Source of the DNA: Streptomyces prunicolor NBRC 13075
GTDB lineage: Bacteria > Actinomycetota > Actinomycetes > Streptomycetales > Streptomycetaceae
Length of the DNA: 64,000 nt
Reading direction: 5' to 3'
NCBI RefSeq assembly: GCF_000367365.1
Contig: NZ_BARF01000084.1
Location: 62,001-126,000 of the forward strand
Of this stretch, positions 8,229 to 16,879 are shown piece by piece (position 1 is the stretch's first letter; each line of letters opens with the position of its first letter). Below the pieces are notes generated by a model. That model saw only the letters and a program-made list of their open reading frames with translations. It was not told the origin of the DNA and did no database searches. The position numbers and the translations under genes are program-made.

Positions 8229-8696
8229 TCAGGCCACCCGCTGGTAGCGCAGCGTCGTACGCCCGTTGCCATCCGAGTTCACCGATGCGCTATCGGTGAT
8301 GCCGCTCTGGGTGACCCGGGCGGCTTCCAGCCGGATCGTGCGGGCGCCCGGGATCGTGTACCGAACCTGAATGGGCGCTGTGCGGTTCCAGGTGAGGAGC
8401 GTTCCCGAAGTGCCGGCCCCGACGAGCAGCTGATGCGCGAGAGCCTCACTGTCGGGGATGACAGCCTTGGCGGTCACGTCGTACAGGCGGGCAACGATGT
8501 ACGCCCCTTCCCCGGTGGTCATGGTGCCGAGGAATGCCCGAACGGTTGCGTCGAGTTGGTACGTGCCAGCGCTCGGCAGCGTGAGCACCAGGCCAGTGGC
8601 AACGAACGTTCCCGACGGTGCCGCGTTGAGGTCGACGTTCGCGGGGAGGACGGCGAAACCGTCCTCGACGATGCGGATACTGCTGGAGGTGGCCAT
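8229..8696 (-). CDS. Fibre-like beta-sandwich protein, paralogue A
   Basis: 155 residues from ATG 8696, overlapping the upstream stop by one base. The pattern (FAVLPANVDL at the start, LPSAGTYQLDATVRA in the middle, TIRLEAARV then TTLRYQRVA at the end) is shared closely with the 9.7-kb gene and more loosely with those at 10.2 and 10.9 kb. The LP-x-AGTY core resembles C1q/TNF-like jelly rolls found in phage fibres and knobs. A head-fibre or decoration role is inferred from fold-like pattern and position between capsid and tail genes. Confidence 0.55.
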   Translation of the reverse strand: MATSSSIRIVEDGFAVLPANVDLNAAPSGTFVATGLVLTLPSAGTYQLDATVRAFLGTMTTGEGAYIVARLYDVTAKAVIPDSEALAHQLLVGAGTSGTLLTWNRTAPIQVRYTIPGARTIRLEAARVTQSGITDSASVNSDGNGRTTLRYQRVA

Positions 8697-9634
8697 CAGT
8701 CGGTGTCCGTGTAGATGTGCTCGGTCCAGTGGACGATGAAGTCCGCGCCCGCGGCGGTCCCCGTGAACAACAGGGCACCATCCAGGGCGAGGTCGGTGGT
8801 GTCGCCGTCCACGGCCCAGGTGAGGGTGACTCCGGCGGGCACGGTGACGTCGTCGCCGTAGGAGGTCGGGCCGCTGGTGCTCGTCGCTCCGGAGCCAACG
8901 GCTCGAACGCGTACAGCGCCGGCGAGGACGGTGAGGGTGACGGACTGGGGGTCGGCGCCGTAGTCGTCGAAGTCCACGGAGCTCTGGGTTCCGGTGTACC
9001 GCTGAATGCGCGGCCGTACCCGCTGAGTTGGAGTGGGCCGGGCGCCCGGGGCGGTCTGCACCGAGCATTCGACGATCTGAGCCGGGTCCGGGGCGGCCAC
9101 GGTGGCGCCCGCGTCATTCACCCACCGCACGGACGAGGCACCCGAGCAGTCGACTTCCGTGATCCGGCGGAAGAACTGGTCGGCCACCACGGTGTCGACG
9201 GGCGTGAACGTCAGCGTCTCGCCGCTGTCGATGTCAACGGCCTTCAGGACGCCGTACTTGGTGCCGGTGGGGGGCAGAGCCCGCGAACGCAGGTGGTAGG
9301 CGCAGGAGTCCGAGACGGCGATGGTCCACCCGCCGGCGAAAGGATCCCAGGTGTTGAGGGTGGCGGCCAGGTCGGACAGGAACGGGACACCGCAGTTGTC
9401 CCAGCCGTCCGTGAACGGGTCGGCGATCACGTTGCGGCCGTTGATGATCCACGACGTGATGCGGACGTTCGGGCGCCCGCAGATCCCGGCGTCCGCGCCG
9501 TTGATCTGCGAGACGCCGCACGGGGTGGCCGCCGAGTTGTCGTAGGTGACGTACCGGTAGCCGGGGATCTTCCAGCACTCGTTGGCGAGGGTGGTCGGGC
9601 AGTCCAGGGAGACCGCGGCGTTGGTTCCGCTCAC
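8696..9634 (-). CDS. Cysteine-containing virion protein with shared C-terminal anchor-like module
   Basis: 312 residues from GTG 9634 (AGGGAGC eight bases upstream); longer in-frame readings run into the paralogue upstream and are rejected. The N-terminal ~200 residues have no recognised family. The last ~75 residues (VTLTVLAG to FIVHWTEH) match the C-terminal module of the two giant repeat proteins at 11.7 and 13.7 kb. The module may be a common attachment domain for surface proteins on the particle. Confidence 0.55.
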   Translation of the reverse strand: MSGTNAAVSLDCPTTLANECWKIPGYRYVTYDNSAATPCGVSQINGADAGICGRPNVRITSWIINGRNVIADPFTDGWDNCGVPFLSDLAATLNTWDPFAGGWTIAVSDSCAYHLRSRALPPTGTKYGVLKAVDIDSGETLTFTPVDTVVADQFFRRITEVDCSGASSVRWVNDAGATVAAPDPAQIVECSVQTAPGARPTPTQRVRPRIQRYTGTQSSVDFDDYGADPQSVTLTVLAGAVRVRAVGSGATSTSGPTSYGDDVTVPAGVTLTWAVDGDTTDLALDGALLFTGTAAGADFIVHWTEHIYTDTD

Positions 9635-9702
9635 GTGTACAGCTCCCTGGTGCTCGTGTCGTCCGCCTGGACGTCGTACAAGATCTCGCTGGTTCCGGAC
9701 AT
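9631..9702 (-). CDS. 23-residue micro-protein
   Basis: An ATG at 9702 with GGAGG four bases upstream opens a 23-codon frame (MSGTSEILYDV at its start). Its TGA overlaps the GTG start of the next gene. It could be a real micro-protein or a translational coupler that delivers ribosomes to the downstream gene. Confidence 0.45.
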   Translation of the reverse strand: MSGTSEILYDVQADDTSTRELYT

Positions 9703-9725
9703 GAAGCCTCCAAGGGGGTGGGGGG

Positions 9726-10196
9726 TTACGCGACGCGCGCGTACCGCAGGGTGGTGCGCTGGAGGGTGTCCGAACCGATCCCGGCCACCTCGGTGGTGCC
9801 CGCGATGTCGACCCGGGCGGCTTCCAGCCGGACTGTCCTCGGCGATGTGGGCTTGTACTCCACGCTGATCGCGGCGGAGCCGTTCCACTGCAAGGCCGTC
9901 GCGGCACCCGGCGCGTACTCGGCGATCTGTACGACGATGGCCTCGCTGTCGGGAAGCAAGGCGCCCGCGGTGACGTCCCACAGTCGGGCGAGGACGACCG
10001 CGTTCTCACCGGCGGACATGTTGCCGAGGTTGCCCCGGACGACCGCGTCCAGGTGGTAGGTGCCAGCCGTGGGCAGCGCGAGGGACAGCCCAAGGTCGAC
10101 CCATGCCCCAGAGGCGGCCGACCCGAGGTCAACGCCTGCCGGTAGTACGGCGAAGCCATGACCGCCGGTGTCGACACTGGCGGCGGTACCGGTCAT
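9726..10196 (-). CDS. Fibre-like beta-sandwich protein, paralogue B
   Basis: 156 residues from ATG 10196, overlapping the upstream stop by one base. It parallels the 8.2-kb gene along its whole length (FAVLPAGVDLG, LPTAGTYHLDAVVRG, TVRLEAARV, TTLRYARVA). The two probably arose by duplication within the operon and may form hetero-oligomers or alternative tips. No cysteines, unlike most neighbours. Confidence 0.55.
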   Translation of the reverse strand: MTGTAASVDTGGHGFAVLPAGVDLGSAASGAWVDLGLSLALPTAGTYHLDAVVRGNLGNMSAGENAVVLARLWDVTAGALLPDSEAIVVQIAEYAPGAATALQWNGSAAISVEYKPTSPRTVRLEAARVDIAGTTEVAGIGSDTLQRTTLRYARVA

Positions 10197-10885
10197 CAGT
10201 CGCTCACCTTTTGCCAGAAGATCCCCTGCTGGGGGATGCCGCCGGTCAGGTAGTGCTGGAGATTGGCGTTGGCCAGCGTTCCCCCGTCGCCGGTGCCCCG
10301 CAGCCCTCGGATCTCGTACGTCGTCGGCGCTGTGATGGTGACGAACCCTTCGCACACCGCGTTTCCGCCGATGCTCTTGAGGCCGGTTTCCGGGTTCACC
10401 GTGCCGGGTTCGTCGTGGAGGAGCACCCACCGCGGGCTGCCGGGGACAAACGCATTCGTCGCGGTGTTGAACCACAGAGCCGACATGGACGCGATGTGCC
10501 GGCCGTTGAAATTCCACGTGGCGAGGCCGAACACGTGGGCGGTGAGCCGGTAGACGCCCGGCTCGGGGAGCAGCACCTGACTGAACGGCATCACCACCTG
10601 CTGGCCCTGAGCCGACGTGCGCAGGTCCGCCTGACCGCCGTTACGGGACCCGAACACCGGCGTTAGCCGGGCCCCCACCGTCCAGTTCTCCGGACACGCC
10701 CCGGCGGCCGGGGGTGTCACGTCCACGTCTACCGAGCGCTCGGTCGACACAGCGCCACCTGGGGCGATGCCCGTGACCTCTGTACGCGGCACGAGCAGGC
10801 CACTCGCGGTTTCCTTCAGGGCGTTGCACGCCGCCGAATCCAGCTTCGGGTCGATGCGGTACGTACGACCGCAGGCTCCGGCCAT
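10196..10885 (-). CDS. Fibre-like protein with cysteine-bearing N-terminal module, paralogue C
   Basis: 229 residues from ATG 10885 (TGATG overlap). An N-terminal module of ~75 residues (ASGLLVPRTE, RSVDVDV, GACPENWTVGARLTPV) is nearly the same as in the next upstream gene. A beta-sandwich part follows with LPEPGVYRLTAHV, and the chain ends in KVSD. The shared N-terminal module could be the particle-binding part and the variable part the exposed one. Confidence 0.55.
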   Translation of the reverse strand: MAGACGRTYRIDPKLDSAACNALKETASGLLVPRTEVTGIAPGGAVSTERSVDVDVTPPAAGACPENWTVGARLTPVFGSRNGGQADLRTSAQGQQVVMPFSQVLLPEPGVYRLTAHVFGLATWNFNGRHIASMSALWFNTATNAFVPGSPRWVLLHDEPGTVNPETGLKSIGGNAVCEGFVTITAPTTYEIRGLRGTGDGGTLANANLQHYLTGGIPQQGIFWQKVSD

Positions 10886-11529
10886 CAGTCGCTCACCTTT
10901 TTGAAGCGGAAGTTCGTGGCCCAGACGACTTTCTGTGAGGTGGTTCCGGCGTCGGTACGCCATGACCCGTCAACGCGGATCGTTGTCGGGCCGGCCACCT
11001 GGTACAGCGCCGCCGCCGAGGCGTTGGCCTGGATTCCGGTCGTGCCCGTGGCGGTCTGATCGGTGAACAGGATGATTCGCCGTGCAGTCAGCGGGACCTG
11101 GGCGCCGGCGGTGACGTCGAAGACTCGGGCGTCGATGATCGCGTTGCTGACACCGGCCGCCCACCCGATGGACCCCTGAACGTCGGCGACCACCTCGTAG
11201 ATGCCGGCCTCCGGCAGCACCAGCTGCGCCCCGGTGACGGGAACCCACGTGTTGGCGGCAGCAGCGTCAAGGGACACAACCCCCGAGGTCTGCCCGGATA
11301 CGGGCGTGAGGCGGGCGCCGACCGTCCACGTCTCCGGGCAGGCCCCCGCCGCGGGGGCCGTCACGTCTACGTCGACTGACCGCGCAGTGCCGACTGCTGT
11401 TCCGGGGGCGATGCCGGCCAGTTCGGTGCGCGGCACCAGCAGTCCTGACGCCGTCTGTTCGAGGGCGTTACAGGGCGCCGGATCCAGACGCGGGACGACG
11501 CGAGTTGATCCGCAGCAGCTACCGGCCAT
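10885..11529 (-). CDS. Fibre-like protein with cysteine-bearing N-terminal module, paralogue D
   Basis: 214 residues from ATG 11529 (TGATG overlap). Same two-part layout as the 10.2-kb gene: a matching ~75-residue N-terminal module, then LPEAGIYEVVADVQG beta-sandwich and a final FKKVSD. Divergence is strongest in the C-terminal half, the pattern expected of a receptor- or surface-binding domain. No enzymatic motif. Confidence 0.55.
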   Translation of the reverse strand: MAGSCCGSTRVVPRLDPAPCNALEQTASGLLVPRTELAGIAPGTAVGTARSVDVDVTAPAAGACPETWTVGARLTPVSGQTSGVVSLDAAAANTWVPVTGAQLVLPEAGIYEVVADVQGSIGWAAGVSNAIIDARVFDVTAGAQVPLTARRIILFTDQTATGTTGIQANASAAALYQVAGPTTIRVDGSWRTDAGTTSQKVVWATNFRFKKVSD

Positions 11530-11741
11530 CAGTCACCGACCGGGGCCGGGGGGAAAGGCGAGGTAGAGGCGTCCGGCAGGCTCGCGAGATAGGCGGCCTC
11601 GTCGACCTCCACATAGCCGAGCTCGAAGTACGGCGCCGGGTCCCTCAGGTTGTAGACGACCTGCACGCCCTCGCCGTCCTTCATGAAGTAGCGCGGGCCA
11701 CCCGCCGGGCGCGGCGTGGTCTCGGGGGTCTCGTCGCTCAT
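11529..11741 (-). CDS. Small hypothetical virion-region protein
   Basis: 70 residues from ATG 11741, seven bases after the upstream stop, with GAGG seven bases before it. It has an acidic/Pro-rich start, a central FMKDGEGVQVVYNL beta stretch and a Pro-rich end. Not recognised. It belongs to the fibre-like gene block by spacing (TGATG with the next gene). Confidence 0.5.
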   Translation of the reverse strand: MSDETPETTPRPAGGPRYFMKDGEGVQVVYNLRDPAPYFELGYVEVDEAAYLASLPDASTSPFPPAPVGD

Positions 11742-11748
11742 CAGCGCC

Positions 11749-13737
11749 TCACTTCCAGGTCCAGTTGAGGAGGTAGTTCGCGGCGGCTGTAGCGCCCGCG
11801 AATTCGGCGGCAGCAAGGGCGGTGTCGCTGTCCTGGGCGACGGACCACGTCATGGTCATCCCGGTCGGGATCGTCACGTTCGTGCCGTCGCTCATCGTGG
11901 CCAGGACGCTGCCGCTCAGGACGCTCAGGGTGACGCTCTGCAGGCTCGGGAACGCTGCGGCGATGTCCTGTGCCGTGGTGCCGGTGACGTTGCGGACGCC
12001 CGTACTCAGCGGCGCAGGCAGGACGTCGGCGGTGGTGCACTCAACGGGCGCGGTCGGCGTGTACGGCTTGGTGAGGTCACCGTCCAGGTAGGTGCCGAGC
12101 AGCTCGGGAGCGGCCCCTCCACACGGGTCGACAGCCCACAGTTCGGTGTACGTGGCGTCACCGAGGCCGTCGCCGTCGGTGTCGTCGCACCCGCAGCGTT
12201 CGACGATCTGCCGCGTGCAGGACTGGCAGGCGCCGACAGTCCCGGTCGGCGTGTAGGCGGTGGTCCCGTCGAGAGCGGTGTCCCCGGCGGCCGTGACCGC
12301 GCCGGTGGTGTTGTCGACGGTCCAGTGCCGCAGGAACTGAGTCACTGTGCCGTCCGCCGCCGTATCGCACAGCACCTGCTGAAGGTGGTCGATCTCCTCG
12401 GCTGAGGCGTCGCACACCCCGACCGTGCCGCTCGGCGTATACGCGGCCCCGGCAAGGGTGTAGTCCGAGAAGCCGACGACGGCGCCGTTCTCGTCGCGCC
12501 GGAAGTCGCGGACGAACGGGGTCACGGTGCCGTCCGCCGCGGTGTCGCACAGCTGGACGAGGTCCTGTTCCGGCTGGTCCACTCCATCCGGGCACACGCT
12601 GACCGTGCCCTGCGGGGTGTACGTGGTGCCGGTGGTGGCGTCGACGAGGCGCACGGAGGCGATCGCGCCGCTCGCGTCGTAGCTGTACTCGATGAGGACC
12701 AGGCCGACGACGTTGCCAGCCGCGTCCACATCACAGAAGGTCCCCGAGACCTGGATGGAGCGGGAGTCGCCGCATGCGAGGGTCCCGGCCGGCGGAGCCC
12801 CTGCGGAGAACGCGCCAGTCGTGAGATTGATCCAGCCCTCGGAGGTGACGGCGCCGGTGCAGTCCCGTACCACGGTGACGGCGATCGGCGTCCCGTCCGC
12901 GAGGCACAGCCCGACCGTGGCCGTCGGAGTGGTCGGAGAGGCGCAGTCGCTGACGGGCAGGCACGCGCCGACGGTGCCGGTCGGGGTGTAGGCGGTCACG
13001 CCATCGAGGAGAGCGTCCGCGGTGGTGGTCGTCGTGCCGTCGCTGGTGAACGTCCGCAGGAACGGCACGCTGCTGCCGTCCGCCTGGACGTCGCACAGGA
13101 GTTGCGTCGAGCGGTCCGCCGCGGCGGGGCACGGGACGATAGCGGGCGCGGTGAGCGTCGCGCCGGTCTCCGCGTCAAGGTAGGAGACGGCCGGGTCGCC
13201 GCACGCAGCGCACTTCAGGACTGCCGCAGTGCGCGTGGCTCCGCCGCCGGCGTCGTAGCAGACCGTTCCCAGGACGACCGGGGTGTCCGCGGTGGCGTCC
13301 GGGCAGTCGGCGGGGGCCGTCGGCGTGTAAGGCTGCGCGAAGTCCCCGTCTCGGTAAGTGCCGAGGAGCTGCGGGGCGCCGCCGTCGCAGGGGTCGAGCG
13401 CCCACACCTCGACGTAGGTGACGTCTCCGGTGCCGTCGGCGTTGGTGTCGTCGCAGCGGGTGCGCGTGCTGATCTGCCGGGCGCACTGGTCGCTCTGGGG
13501 GCCGCAGACGCCGAGCGTGCCGGTCGGCGTGTACGGGGCGCCAGTCGTCGGGTTGACGATCCGTGTCCCGACCCGGGCGCCGCTGCTCGTGTCGTAGACG
13601 GGCTCGACGAGGGCGAGGCCGGCCACGGTGCCGTCCGCGAGGACGTCGCACAGCAGCACCGTTTCCACGTCGACCCGCGCGGCGGCCGGAGTGGCGCTCA
13701 TGATGATGGGGGTCTGGCCGCAGCCGCAACCGCTCAC
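11749..13737 (-). CDS. Giant cysteine-rich repeat protein 1 (probable particle surface protein)
   Basis: 662 residues from GTG 13737 (GTGA overlap with the upstream stop). It is built from 45-60-residue repeats of the form LLCDxxADGTVxxFLR ... TAYTPTGTVGxC, with two CDDTxxDGxGD segments that look like Ca-binding thrombospondin-3 or dockerin-type loops. About 30 cysteines are spaced regularly. The C-terminal ~75 residues are the module shared with the 8.7- and 13.7-kb genes. Modular repeats and size suggest a long decoration or fibre protein; disulphide or metal stabilisation is inferred. Confidence 0.55.
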   Translation of the reverse strand: MSGCGCGQTPIIMSATPAAARVDVETVLLCDVLADGTVAGLALVEPVYDTSSGARVGTRIVNPTTGAPYTPTGTLGVCGPQSDQCARQISTRTRCDDTNADGTGDVTYVEVWALDPCDGGAPQLLGTYRDGDFAQPYTPTAPADCPDATADTPVVLGTVCYDAGGGATRTAAVLKCAACGDPAVSYLDAETGATLTAPAIVPCPAAADRSTQLLCDVQADGSSVPFLRTFTSDGTTTTTADALLDGVTAYTPTGTVGACLPVSDCASPTTPTATVGLCLADGTPIAVTVVRDCTGAVTSEGWINLTTGAFSAGAPPAGTLACGDSRSIQVSGTFCDVDAAGNVVGLVLIEYSYDASGAIASVRLVDATTGTTYTPQGTVSVCPDGVDQPEQDLVQLCDTAADGTVTPFVRDFRRDENGAVVGFSDYTLAGAAYTPSGTVGVCDASAEEIDHLQQVLCDTAADGTVTQFLRHWTVDNTTGAVTAAGDTALDGTTAYTPTGTVGACQSCTRQIVERCGCDDTDGDGLGDATYTELWAVDPCGGAAPELLGTYLDGDLTKPYTPTAPVECTTADVLPAPLSTGVRNVTGTTAQDIAAAFPSLQSVTLSVLSGSVLATMSDGTNVTIPTGMTMTWSVAQDSDTALAAAEFAGATAAANYLLNWTWK

Positions 13738-16439
13738 AGGTCTACTCCCTCAGTCCAGTTGACGACGACAGCACCCGTCGTCGCGGTGATCGTCAGTGGC
13801 CCGATGAGCCGCACATCCATGTCTCTGGTGATGGACCACTGGGCGGTCTCGCCGTCGAAGAGCGCGCTCGTGCCGTCAGCGGTGGTGACGGTGCCGGTGC
13901 CGCCTCGGGCGGTCGCCTGGATAGCGCGCAGCGTGCCGTACTGGGAGGCGTCCCACACCTTGCCCGGGACGAGCTGTACGCGGTGTGCCTGGACGCCTGC
14001 GGGGCGCTCGACGACCGGGTCCGGCGCGTCGCAGTCGACCGGCGCAACCGGCGTGTACGGCGCCGACAGGTCGCAGGTGTACGTGCCGAGCGGGGTGGGC
14101 GTGCCCGTGCAGTCGACGCCGAGGAGTTCGACGTACCAGGCGTCGGCGATGCCGTCGCCGTCCGTGTCGTCGCACTTCTCCGCCTGCACGATGTTCCGTG
14201 CCGGGCACGGTGGTTCGGGGCAGCACTCCCCGCCGCCGGCCTGGCACTGGCCGGGCTCGCCGGTGACCGTGTACGGCTGCCCGTCGAGGGTGGTGTCCGT
14301 GACGGTGAGGACGGCGCCGGTCTCGCAGTCCGTGATGACGTTGCGCACGAACTGCGTAGCGCATCCGGTCTGGTCGTAGACGACGGTTGCGTGGAACTGG
14401 GACAGCTGCCACGAGGTGTGGCGCACCCCCGGGCAGATGCCGCCGCTGTCGTCGTAGGCGTCGAACGCGAGCAGGACGGTGATGTTCCCGGCGGCGAGGT
14501 CGGCGGCCGGGACGTCGGCCTCGACCGTGAGCGTCCCCGTCCACCCGGCGGGAGTGTTCTTCGGGGCGAGGTCCAGGGCGATGCGGTTCGCGTCGCCGGG
14601 CCCGTTGTAGAGGCCGATGAAACCGGTGGAGGCGCACCCGTCATCCGGGCCGAGCTGGGCGGCGTCGACCTGCACCGACACGTGGGCGGTACCGGCGTCG
14701 CAGACCGGCCGCGGCGCCTGGATGGTCGCCGCGGCGGTGCGCACAGTGCCGGTCGTGCCCGGCTGCGGCCCCGCAGCCTGCGGGAGGGTGAGCGTGCCGC
14801 CGTCCCACAGCACTTGGGCGCCGGCCGTGGCCACACCGGTGCTGTACGGGTAGTACGGGCCTGGGTCGTTGTCTGTGACGGTCGGGGTCGGCGTGCCGTC
14901 GGTCGGCAGGTCACACAGGAGGAGCGTGCTGCTGTTGCGGCATGGCTCCGTGGGCGCGCCTTCGCAGACGTCGACGGTGCCCGTCGGCTGGTAGTTCGCC
15001 CCGGCGAGCGTGTAGTCCGTGTGCCCGACGATCTGCCCGTTCTCGTCGCGCCGGTAGTCGCGGATGAACCGGGTCACGGTGCCGTCCGCTGCGATGTCGC
15101 AGAGGACGACGAGGTCTTGTTCCGGCTGGTCGACGCCAGCCGGGCAGGTCGTGATCGTGCCCTGCGCGGTGTAGGTCTGGCCGGTGGTGGCGTCGACGAG
15201 GCGGACGCTCGAGACGCTGCCGTCTGCCGCGTAGGTGTACTCGATCAGGACCAGGCCGACGACGTTCCCGTTCGCGTCGACGTCGCAGAAGGTGCCGGTC
15301 GTTGTGATGCTGCGGGACTCGCCGCACGCCATGACCCCGGCTGGGGGCTGTCCGGTCGAGTAGGCGCCGGTCGTGAGGTTGATCCAGCCCTCTTCGCGGG
15401 TGACGCCCTGGCAGTCGCGGGTGACGACGACGGCGATCGGGGTCCCGTCGGCGAGACACAAGCCCACGGTGGCGGCCGGTTCGCGCGGCTGGTCGCAGTC
15501 CGAGGTCTGGGCGCAGTCGCGGATGGTGCCGGACACGATGTGCGGCGTCTCACCGTCGAGCGCGACGTCTACGAAGGACGCGGTCCCGTCGGACAGGAAC
15601 GTGAACCGGCGCAGGAAGGGGCCGCCGTCATCGCACAGGAGTTGCGTATGGCATTGCACCGATCCGTACTCGCAGTCGACTGGCGCAACCGGCGTGTACG
15701 GCTTCGACGGGTCGTCCTGGTAGGTGAGGACCAGCTCAGTCGTGCCGTCCTGCTTGACGCACCACAGCTCGCTGTACGTGGTGTCGGCGGCGCCGTCCCC
15801 GGTGGTGTCGTCGCAGCGGGTCACACAGATCGTGTCGACGCAGTCCTGGGTGCACACGCCGACCGTGCCGGTCACGATGTGCGGGGTCTGCCCGTCCAGG
15901 GCGACATCCTCGAACGTCGCCTGTCCGTTCAGGAAGGTGTAGCGGCGCAGGAACGGGCCGCTGGCGTGGCACAGCAGCTGGGTGTGGCACTCGACGCTGC
16001 CGTACTCGCAGTCGACCGGGCTGGTCGGCGTGTAGGGCGTTGAAGGGTCATCCTGGTAGGTGAGGACCAGCTCGGTCGTGCCGTCCTGCTTGACGCACCA
16101 CAGCTCGCTGTACGTGGTGTCGGCAGCACCGTCCCCGGTGGTGTCGTCGCAGCGGGTGACACAGATCGTGTCGACACAGCCGCCGCAGCCGTCACACGGC
16201 GCGGCATCGGCCGGGGCGGGGCCCACGGTGAAAGCGCCGGTGGCTGGGTCGACCCAGCCGACGACCTGCGGCTGGGTCGGCGGCGCGTCGCAACCGGTGC
16301 ACCCGGACTCGACGACGACGATGATCGTGGTGCAGTCCGGGCGGCACAGCAGCGTCGAGGTGATCGACGGGGCGCAGCACGCTTCCCCTGTGCCGCCACC
16401 GCCGCCGCCACAGGCGCATGGGATGGGCGTTACTGCCAT
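13734..16439 (-). CDS. Giant cysteine-rich repeat protein 2 (probable particle surface protein)
   Basis: 901 residues from ATG 16439 (TGATG overlap); a GTG one codon earlier is in frame. The N-terminus is PCACGGGGGG, followed by repeats nearly identical to each other (two copies of a ~90-residue unit with CVDTICVTRCDDTTGDGAAD) and by units shared with the 11.7-kb protein. Residues ~520-690 form a distinct beta domain without the repeat. It ends in the shared module (VVVNWT). The near-identity of DNA in repeated units points to recent internal duplication. Role as for its paralogue. Confidence 0.55.
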   Translation of the reverse strand: MAVTPIPCACGGGGGGTGEACCAPSITSTLLCRPDCTTIIVVVESGCTGCDAPPTQPQVVGWVDPATGAFTVGPAPADAAPCDGCGGCVDTICVTRCDDTTGDGAADTTYSELWCVKQDGTTELVLTYQDDPSTPYTPTSPVDCEYGSVECHTQLLCHASGPFLRRYTFLNGQATFEDVALDGQTPHIVTGTVGVCTQDCVDTICVTRCDDTTGDGAADTTYSELWCVKQDGTTELVLTYQDDPSKPYTPVAPVDCEYGSVQCHTQLLCDDGGPFLRRFTFLSDGTASFVDVALDGETPHIVSGTIRDCAQTSDCDQPREPAATVGLCLADGTPIAVVVTRDCQGVTREEGWINLTTGAYSTGQPPAGVMACGESRSITTTGTFCDVDANGNVVGLVLIEYTYAADGSVSSVRLVDATTGQTYTAQGTITTCPAGVDQPEQDLVVLCDIAADGTVTRFIRDYRRDENGQIVGHTDYTLAGANYQPTGTVDVCEGAPTEPCRNSSTLLLCDLPTDGTPTPTVTDNDPGPYYPYSTGVATAGAQVLWDGGTLTLPQAAGPQPGTTGTVRTAAATIQAPRPVCDAGTAHVSVQVDAAQLGPDDGCASTGFIGLYNGPGDANRIALDLAPKNTPAGWTGTLTVEADVPAADLAAGNITVLLAFDAYDDSGGICPGVRHTSWQLSQFHATVVYDQTGCATQFVRNVITDCETGAVLTVTDTTLDGQPYTVTGEPGQCQAGGGECCPEPPCPARNIVQAEKCDDTDGDGIADAWYVELLGVDCTGTPTPLGTYTCDLSAPYTPVAPVDCDAPDPVVERPAGVQAHRVQLVPGKVWDASQYGTLRAIQATARGGTGTVTTADGTSALFDGETAQWSITRDMDVRLIGPLTITATTGAVVVNWTEGVDL

Positions 16440-16879
16440 CACTCCACCTCCGGGTGCGCCTGGCGGCGGTGGGTGTCACGGCCGCGCGCGGTACCGAACG
16501 GCCGGGAGCAGACGTCGCAGACGATGGCCGCGCCCTCCCCCTCTGAGGGCGCGGCACCAGCCGGGGCCGGCCGCTGCTCCGGCTCCGGCAGCTGAACAGC
16601 GTCGGGCCCGTACGCTGCTTCGGGAACCTCGGGCAGAGGCTCGCCCGGGACGCCGGTGTGCCACTGCGACGCGGCGGCGAGGGCCTCGTCTTCGAGCGGG
16701 GACCGGTAGGGATGCCCGTCGACGGTGGCTCCGATGAGGAGCTCCTCGGGCATGTGCGTGAACAGGTGAGGCGGGACCGAGAACGCGCTCGGGGCGCAGG
16801 TGCGGACCTTCGGCGTCTGCCGGACGGCCCACTTGGCGAACTCCACGCGCATGGTGCTCGACGGCTGCACGGTGATCAT
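16439..16879 (-). CDS. Capsid-adjacent protein with C-terminal C2H2 zinc finger
   Basis: 146 residues from ATG 16879 (TGATG overlap). Residues 1-60 form a small folded part with HLFTHMPEELLIGATVDG; residues 75-118 are a Pro/Ala/Glu linker. Residues 121-142 give C-x2-C-x12-H-x4-H (CDVCSRPFGTARGRDTH and onward), a classical C2H2 finger. Such fingers bind nucleic acid or protein. Placement straight after capsid genes suggests a minor head protein touching DNA or the fibre bases. Confidence 0.55.
   Translation of the reverse strand: MITVQPSSTMRVEFAKWAVRQTPKVRTCAPSAFSVPPHLFTHMPEELLIGATVDGHPYRSPLEDEALAAASQWHTGVPGEPLPEVPEAAYGPDAVQLPEPEQRPAPAGAAPSEGEGAAIVCDVCSRPFGTARGRDTHRRQAHPEVE

Noticed and set aside
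13983..16043. 686-codon plus-strand frame
   Set aside because: Antisense to the giant repeat protein; its repeats simply mirror the repeats of the true gene.
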